A stretch of DNA of 20,138 nt from positions 1-20,138 of the forward strand of contig CABUVH010000017.1 in NCBI GenBank assembly GCA_902494935.1, given 5' to 3'. The notes under the pieces were generated by a model, which searched no databases, was not told the DNA's origin, and saw nothing but the letters and a program-made list of their open reading frames with translations. The DNA comes from an uncultured Collinsella sp. Lineage in GTDB: Bacteria > Actinomycetota > Coriobacteriia > Coriobacteriales > Coriobacteriaceae. Positions 15,923 through 20,138 of the stretch are shown here, in pieces. The translations under genes and the position numbers were made by a program. Every line of letters begins with the position of its first letter. Within the stretch, counting starts at the first letter, position 1.

Positions 15923-16657
15923 CTAGATATCGAAGCTGTAGCGCGAACCCACGTAGTACTGTCTGCCATAGCAGAAGCGCTCTCCGTTGGAATCGAGAAA
16001 GCCCGCGTTCATGAAGAACAGCGGCTCCCCTACTGGGACCTTGAGCTCGCGGGCGGCATCAATTCCCGCACGGGCGATCTCCAGCCTGCAGGGATCGGAC
16101 GAGCAGGGATACCTACCCGTACGCTCCCCCACGGCCTCGAATATCGAACAATTGGAGAGACCGATATCTTTGAGAAATTCGAATCCATCGACAGGATAGT
16201 AGTTGTTCTCGAACAGGACCGGCACGCCGTCTGCGGTACGCACGCGTGAGACCAAGATGAGGTCAGAGCCTTCATCCAAGCCAAAGAAAGAAGCGAGGTC
16301 GCGATCGGCGGCAACGGTCTTGCGGGCAACGACGCGAGCGCCCGCCTTCATGCCGTTTTCAGCGCATGCTTGGGTAAAACTCTGAACATCGTCCTTCTGA
16401 TGCACCTTGCGAATTATCTTTGTCGCGGTCACAAACGTACCACGCCCCTGCCGCTTGGTGAGATACCCCTCGCCCACAAGCTCCTCTATTGCGCGGCGAA
16501 CCGTGACCCTTCCCACGCCGTACATCTTAGAAAGCTCAAGTTCCGTTGGAATCTGCGAGTCAACGGGATATGTCCCCTGTTCGATATCGCTCTTAAGCAA
16601 ATCGAGCACCTGTTGATACAGCGGGGCGGAAGAGCCCCCATCCAGATGCGCATCCAC
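15923..16657 (-). CDS. GntR-family regulator with UTRA domain (HutC/FrlR type)
   Basis: This 244-residue protein has a winged-helix DNA-binding domain at about residues 10-76 (APLYQQVLDLLKSDI, then IPTELELSKMYGVGRVTVR, RQGRGTFV) and a ligand-binding UTRA domain at about 90-240. UTRA regulators of the HutC group respond to sugars, sugar phosphates or amino-acid derivatives, and both frl and fra systems carry one, so it is the probable repressor of the adjacent operon. The start is GTG 16657 with a GGGAG site seven nt upstream; the nearby ATG at 16653 is out of frame. Its stop is 197 bp from the permease start, and the gap holds the operon promoter and the paired 21-bp repeats. The gene reads in the same direction as the operon but probably has its own promoter. 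Confidence 0.92.
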   Translation of the reverse strand: MDAHLDGGSSAPLYQQVLDLLKSDIEQGTYPVDSQIPTELELSKMYGVGRVTVRRAIEELVGEGYLTKRQGRGTFVTATKIIRKVHQKDDVQSFTQACAENGMKAGARVVARKTVAADRDLASFFGLDEGSDLILVSRVRTADGVPVLFENNYYPVDGFEFLKDIGLSNCSIFEAVGERTGRYPCSSDPCRLEIARAGIDAARELKVPVGEPLFFMNAGFLDSNGERFCYGRQYYVGSRYSFDI

Positions 16658-16698
16658 AAAAACTCTCCCTTTAAGGCGTTCGCGATCTCAACGACTCC

Positions 16699-16728
16699 AT
16701 TCTACCGCACACGGAAAAATGAGGTTAA
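16699..16728 (-). promoter_or_regulatory. candidate promoter for the GntR regulator
   Basis: On the minus strand TTAACC (16728-16723) and TAGAAT (16704-16699) are 18 bp apart, about 40-70 bp before the GTG start. The -35 is a 4/6 match. The AACCT and TATGT words around it faintly recall the operon repeat, too weak to call an operator. Confidence 0.4.
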
Positions 16729-16880
16729 ACACATAGGGGCCCTGCATGTTTGAGCGGATCGGGAATCTGGTCGCTGATTTCGTCCGCATTTGCTTGCGAA
16801 AAACCAAAACGCTCCTCGCGCTTGGCGAACACGGTGAGGCCCGCCGCCTTGCACGCAGCGATCGATGATGCTCGTGTGAT
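16725..16880 (-). pseudogene. C-terminal relic of a HAD-superfamily hydrolase
   Basis: Between the LevR-like gene and gntR, one minus-strand frame reads SSIAACKAAGLTVFAKREER, then FGFSQANADEISDQIPDPL, to a TAA at 16725-16727. The S-x-x-A-x-KAAGLTV pattern followed by an A-D-x-I-x-x-x-x-D/L stretch is the tail of beta-phosphoglucomutase-like HAD phosphatases, after their Mg-binding Asp motif. The N-terminal nucleophile region is gone. About seven nt upstream of the readable part is a purine-rich AAAGGAAGGAAG, which looks like the ribosome site of the former gene joined to its end by an internal deletion. The family call is by pattern only. Confidence 0.5.
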
Positions 16881-16911
16881 GTTGGCTTCCTTCCTTTGCT
16901 TGCGAGGCGCG

Positions 16912-19665
16912 TCACTCGTCCTGCTGAGCCGCGGGCCCATCGTTCGGCGTGGCCTGCCTGCGCGGGGCATGCCGGGAATTGATGTAGTCGTATGCGTAGG
17001 CGATCTCCGTGACGGGGACCTCCACGTGGTAATGGGCGGAAATGTCAGAGAAGCTCGTGCGGAATGCCTCGACGAAATCGTTGTGTTCATTGGCGAAGCG
17101 CTGCTCGTCTGCGTAGTTCTCGATGGGGCTTCTGGTCACGAGGCGCTCCACGAGACAACACAGGTGCACGTAGAGCCCCATGCTCACACGAGCGCCAATC
17201 ACGTCTCCGGTGAGCTGCTGGAGCCGCTCTGCGGCACTCTCGATTTCGCCGAAGAGCTTGTTGGGGTTAAGGATTGTGATGGACTCGACCACGTTCCTGA
17301 GGGTCATGTTCTTGACGAGATTCTGGTGGAACGTGCGCAAGCTGTCAGCGTCGAGCAAGCGTGTGAAGGCGCGGTCTATCTGGGCCGTTCCTTCGCCGGC
17401 GATGAGTTCCTCGAGCGAAATGAACGGGACTCCATCGACGTGCGGATTGTCCGTGCCGATGACCGAGCGCACGTTGTACTGGGAGAAGGCGGCATCCTCA
17501 GATCCGTTATTGGCGAGCTGCCGCCAGTCAACGGCGACAAGCCGCGCGGGGGACTCGCCAGGCAGGCTCTGCGCCACGAGATCGCGGATCCGCGCAGCTG
17601 CGTCAAGTCCGCCTTCGGAGCAGAAGACAATCGCGTCCGGTCGGGCGTTGCGCGCCACGATGTGATAATTACAGGTGCAAGCTGCCGCAGCATCGTCGAG
17701 AACCTCTCGCACGGAGCGACCCGCGATAAGTCCGGCGCCAACCTCCACCGCAAGGCCGGTAGAGGCGTTGTTGATGATGCCGAGCGTCATGCCGGAGGTG
17801 GATTCCATACTCTTATAAATATCCTGGAGCGATCCCATGTCCACGAGGATGACGACCTCGTCTGCGTAGGAGAAGCGGTCGATGATTTGCTGAAGAGGAA
17901 CAGCGACGTCCGTAACCTTCTGGTCGTAGGGCATGTCGATGGCCTCGAAGACCCTCGTGTCAAGAATCCGATTGGCGGCGTCGGCGATGCTCGTGGCGGT
18001 CGAGTAGCCATGACTGAGGACGATACCGACGCTCCGACGACGCTTAGACGGGTCGAGTGCGAGTGCCGCATGCGCAAGGACGAGCAGACACGTGAGATCG
18101 TCGAGTGCGATGCCGAGCGTGGCCTTGAGTTCATCAGCGATGCAGGCGCAGACAGTAACGGCAAAGCGGTTGCGCTGGGCCACGACGCCGCGCATGCCGG
18201 AAAGCTCGCTTGCATGGGAGCTCTTCCAACGCGAGAGGCTTGCGGGCGGCCACAGCTGGAGGCAGATGCCCTGGGCGATTAGATGCGAGCTCTTTCGGGA
18301 CAAATCGATCGAGTAGAGTTCGTTCACGGAAGTGACGACGCTGTCGGCGATCTGCTCGTATGCGTCGGACTTCGAGCGGCCCGGGTTTTGCCCGAACGCC
18401 AGGTAGTCCTCGAGGTCGCGGGCTCGCTCCACCAGCTGAGCGCTGCACGCGCCCCCATCAAGCGTGCCTTCGCGATAGCTCTCGTATGGCTCCAGCATGG
18501 CGTCGAGTACATGCCGTGCGCGGTCGTCCGCCTGGCTTTGGATACTCCGGGTGGTGTCGATGAGCTGCATGTCGTTCTCGCTGCGCTCGAGTGCGGAGCC
18601 GGCAAGGATTGCGGAGGGAAGCTGGTAGGTGCGAATCTCCAGGCTGTCACCCTTCGTGTCTAGATAGGCCTCGGCGCAACAGTTGGTGATGCAGTCGCGC
18701 AGGCCGCGTACGTTCTCCTCGAAGTTGGTGCCGGCGAGGGCTCGGAAGGCTCCGCGACTTATGAGGATGTCGCGTCCTATGCGTCGGCCCTCCTCCTTGA
18801 GGAAGTGGAGAGTCAGTTCCTCACGCTCCTCCTGGGTGCGCTCGCGCAGAGACGGCACCTGGGCGGACATGGGGATGCGACGCGTGAGGCTGCGGCACTC
18901 GGTACTGTCTGCCTCGTTTGAGGTGGCAAAGATAAGGCGCACAGCAGGGGCTGGCACAATGGCGCCCGCCTGTGCGGAGGCCCACTCCAAGAGCGCGTCC
19001 TGGGCAGCGGGTGAGAGGGCGTCGACGTCCTTGAGATAAACGATGCCGCCGCTCGCCCGATCTGCAGGCCCGCCATCTGCGCACAGGTCGTGAGTGAGCG
19101 CGCGGGCATCGTCTGCGTAATGCGAGCAGTCGATGCTCACAAGCTTGGCTTCCTGCTGCAGGACGCCGACGTTCTTGCCGTATTCGAGGGCAAGTTCGGC
19201 GAGTAGACCCTTGCCGGTTCCCGAGGCGCCACAGAGCAGGATGGGCAGGCCAGCTGGCGGGTACTTGAGCGCGGCGCAGAGCTGGCTGATGCAGGGCGCA
19301 AGGCTCAGCTCGTGACCGATTGCGCGGTCGAAGTCGAGTCGCTCGCCGTTTCCGAGCGTGGCGAAGAGCTGCTCGACCGAAGGGTAGGTGCTACGCTCAA
19401 TGCGAGACTGGAAGAAGCGTTCGAGGGAGCGGCGGTGGAAGTAGCACACCGGTCGTGCCCCTGCTTTCACCACGAGGCCAGCGCGCACGAGCTCGTTGAG
19501 ATACTGACTTGCCAGGCTGCGCGAGATGGCGAGCGAGTCGGTTATAGATGCCGTGGTGAAGTGGTCGAGACGGTTCTGGATGCGCCCGCCCCGCGTGCTG
19601 CCAAGCTCGCGCGTGATGCGATCGAGGTAGGCAAGCAGGTCTTTCTGTGTCTCGGGGATGTTCAT
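16912..19665 (-). CDS. LevR-type transcriptional regulator (AAA+, PRD, EIIA-Man-like, EIIB-like, PRD) lacking GAFTGA
   Basis: This 917-residue regulator has the LevR/ManR domain order. Residues 1-90: helix-turn-helix (TDSLAISRSLASQYLNELV). Residues ~115-345: AAA+ domain with Walker A GASGTGKG (146-153). Residues ~385-535: first PRD. Residues ~545-660: EIIA-Man-like domain with phosphorylatable His552 in VLSHGYSTATS and LVDMGSL. Residues ~665-740: EIIB-like segment with Cys682. Residues ~760-895: second PRD with His834. The GAFTGA loop, needed to contact sigma-54, is absent; the stretch reads THDLCADGGPADRASGG. Walker B reads IVYLKDVD where LevR-type proteins have LFLDEI, so the Asp is Lys. 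ATG 19665 has GGAGG nine nt upstream; the 93 codons open before it look non-coding. Such proteins are controlled by PTS phosphorylation, but no PTS gene is in the window, so the target is unknown. Confidence 0.88.
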   Translation of the reverse strand: MNIPETQKDLLAYLDRITRELGSTRGGRIQNRLDHFTTASITDSLAISRSLASQYLNELVRAGLVVKAGARPVCYFHRRSLERFFQSRIERSTYPSVEQLFATLGNGERLDFDRAIGHELSLAPCISQLCAALKYPPAGLPILLCGASGTGKGLLAELALEYGKNVGVLQQEAKLVSIDCSHYADDARALTHDLCADGGPADRASGGIVYLKDVDALSPAAQDALLEWASAQAGAIVPAPAVRLIFATSNEADSTECRSLTRRIPMSAQVPSLRERTQEEREELTLHFLKEEGRRIGRDILISRGAFRALAGTNFEENVRGLRDCITNCCAEAYLDTKGDSLEIRTYQLPSAILAGSALERSENDMQLIDTTRSIQSQADDRARHVLDAMLEPYESYREGTLDGGACSAQLVERARDLEDYLAFGQNPGRSKSDAYEQIADSVVTSVNELYSIDLSRKSSHLIAQGICLQLWPPASLSRWKSSHASELSGMRGVVAQRNRFAVTVCACIADELKATLGIALDDLTCLLVLAHAALALDPSKRRRSVGIVLSHGYSTATSIADAANRILDTRVFEAIDMPYDQKVTDVAVPLQQIIDRFSYADEVVILVDMGSLQDIYKSMESTSGMTLGIINNASTGLAVEVGAGLIAGRSVREVLDDAAAACTCNYHIVARNARPDAIVFCSEGGLDAAARIRDLVAQSLPGESPARLVAVDWRQLANNGSEDAAFSQYNVRSVIGTDNPHVDGVPFISLEELIAGEGTAQIDRAFTRLLDADSLRTFHQNLVKNMTLRNVVESITILNPNKLFGEIESAAERLQQLTGDVIGARVSMGLYVHLCCLVERLVTRSPIENYADEQRFANEHNDFVEAFRTSFSDISAHYHVEVPVTEIAYAYDYINSRHAPRRQATPNDGPAAQQDE

Positions 19666-19953
19666 GCAGCTGGTCCTCCTTTCGTCCCACACCTTACGGG
19701 CGGGGTGGTGCTCGGGACGGGTTGGCGCCCGCGTTTTGTCACGGGCACGTGAACTTCGGCACTCCATGATACATCTGTAGTGACATATGGCAACTTCTCG
19801 ACACCTGCGCTCGACACAGCGAGCGGCAACAGCGCTGTCCGCCGAGCGCCTCACGGGCGTATCCCAACCGTAGGAGTGCGCTTTGCCACCTTTGACTGCC
19901 TCCCTGTCGGCAAGCGGCTCGCCGTTCGCTCCGTCTCTGACCACATCGCTCGA
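19666..19953. other. upstream region of the LevR-like gene; no gene recognised
   Basis: These ~290 bp hold the regulator's ribosome site and a candidate promoter. A + strand frame is open from about 19780 but its part before 19954 shows no known family and no ribosome site. No sigma-54 type -24/-12 element is seen. Confidence 0.5.
19766..19793 (-). promoter_or_regulatory. candidate promoter of the LevR-like regulator
   Basis: On the minus strand TTGCCA (19793-19788) and TATCAT (19771-19766) are 16 bp apart, about 100 bp upstream of ATG 19665. This is a plausible sigma-70-type promoter in an AT-richer patch. Confidence 0.45.
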
Positions 19954-20067
19954 ATCGGCTCTGCCGCCGGCGCTGTGGTGGCCGTCGTGCCCGCAAAGGT
20001 CATCAAGCAGGCCGACGAGGTCACCGCGGGCAAGGTCTCCCTCGTCGACGCACTCAGGAATCTGTAG
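19954..20067 (+). pseudogene. C-terminal relic of a DapH-like tetrahydrodipicolinate N-acetyltransferase
   Basis: The last ~37 codons before TAG 20065-20067 read AAGAVVAVVPAKVIKQ followed by ADEVTAGKVSLVDALRNL. The P-A-K-x-I-K-x-x-D-E-x-T-x-G-K spacing and the L-R-x-L end match the C-terminus of DapH, the hexapeptide-repeat acetyltransferase of lysine/diaminopimelate synthesis, as I recall B. subtilis DapH. Codons here favour G or C in third position as in a real gene. The frame is open further upstream, but that part lacks the hexapeptide repeats that should precede the tail, so this looks like a 3' fragment fused to unrelated DNA. It points away from the LevR-like gene. Confidence 0.45.
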
Positions 20068-20091
20068 GCGAGGCCCCTAAGGCCGCCTCGC
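20068..20091. repeat. hairpin after the DapH-like relic
   Basis: GCGAGGC (20068-20074) pairs with GCCTCGC (20085-20091) immediately after the stop codon. No T tract follows, so at best it is a weak transcript-end structure. Nothing is recognised in 20092-20138. Confidence 0.45.
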
Positions 20092-20138
20092 TGTCGGCAG
20101 CCCGGGGCCATGTGCCATCAGGGCACAGGACGGGTCCG

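Noticed and set aside
16750..18282. 510-codon open frame on the + strand opposite the LevR-like gene
   Set aside because: It lies entirely across and against a gene with clear domains, has no ribosome site, and its translation has no recognisable family. It is an antisense shadow of a GC-rich gene.
19666..19800. Sigma-54 (-24/-12) promoter upstream of the LevR-like gene
   Set aside because: No GG-n10-GC type element with the TGGCAC/TTGC consensus was found at suitable spacing; a sigma-70-like pair fits better.
19666..19944. 93-codon N-terminal extension of the LevR-like protein
   Set aside because: The start at 19665 has a strong GGAGG site at good spacing and a normal helix-turn-helix beginning. 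The extension is Arg/Cys-rich without family similarity and overlaps the candidate promoter.

Overview
The window looks like a chromosomal segment of a high-GC, gut-type actinobacterium of the class Coriobacteriia, most probably Collinsella or a close relative. This rests on the gene order of the actinobacterial Ser/Thr-kinase / cell-wall cluster, an SEDS protein fused to its penicillin-binding partner, and the neighbouring Amadori-product operon. No rRNA, tRNA or phylogenetic marker is present, so the genus is an inference.

Left half (1-10945, all + strand). The 3' end of a small YcxB-like membrane protein is followed by a six-gene signalling and morphogenesis cluster. It contains a Ser/Thr kinase with a large multi-pass membrane tail, fhaA, fhaB, the PP2C phosphatase pstP, a single-polypeptide RodA-PBP fusion, and pknB with four PASTA repeats. 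The order fhaA-fhaB-pstP-rodA-pbpA-pknB is that of Mycobacterium. Here pknA is missing, an unusual polytopic kinase sits at the head, and rodA and pbpA are one gene. Start/stop overlaps of 4 bp link kinase-fhaA and fhaB-pstP. Together the genes should sense muropeptides or lipid II (PASTA), pass the signal through phosphorylation and FHA binding, and control peptidoglycan synthesis. A strong intrinsic terminator closes the cluster.

Convergence zone (10857-11351). It holds the + terminator, a probable - strand terminator, two inverted repeats, and an N-terminal relic of a second PfkB-type sugar kinase.

Right half (11352-19665, all - strand). Reading leftwards from a GntR/UTRA regulator, there is a DcuC/YfcC-type permease broken by a one-base frameshift, an FrlC-like TIM-barrel epimerase, an FrlB/FraB-type SIS deglycase, and an FrlD/FraD-type PfkB kinase. 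This is a complete Amadori-compound (fructosyl-amino-acid) catabolic set that mixes features of the E. coli frl and Salmonella fra systems. The operon promoter is flanked by two near-identical 21-bp direct repeats, likely the GntR operators. Upstream lies a 917-residue LevR-type regulator (AAA+, PRD, EIIA-Man-like, EIIB-like, PRD) that lacks the sigma-54-contacting GAFTGA loop and has a degenerate Walker B. Between it and gntR is the C-terminal tail of a HAD phosphatase gene.

Right edge (19666-20138). There is a candidate promoter for the regulator and, on the + strand, the last ~37 codons of a DapH-like acetyltransferase. Three gene fragments, and a switch in Phe codon choice from mostly TTT on the left to mostly TTC on the right, suggest that the right half is an acquired or rearranged accessory segment next to a conserved core cluster.
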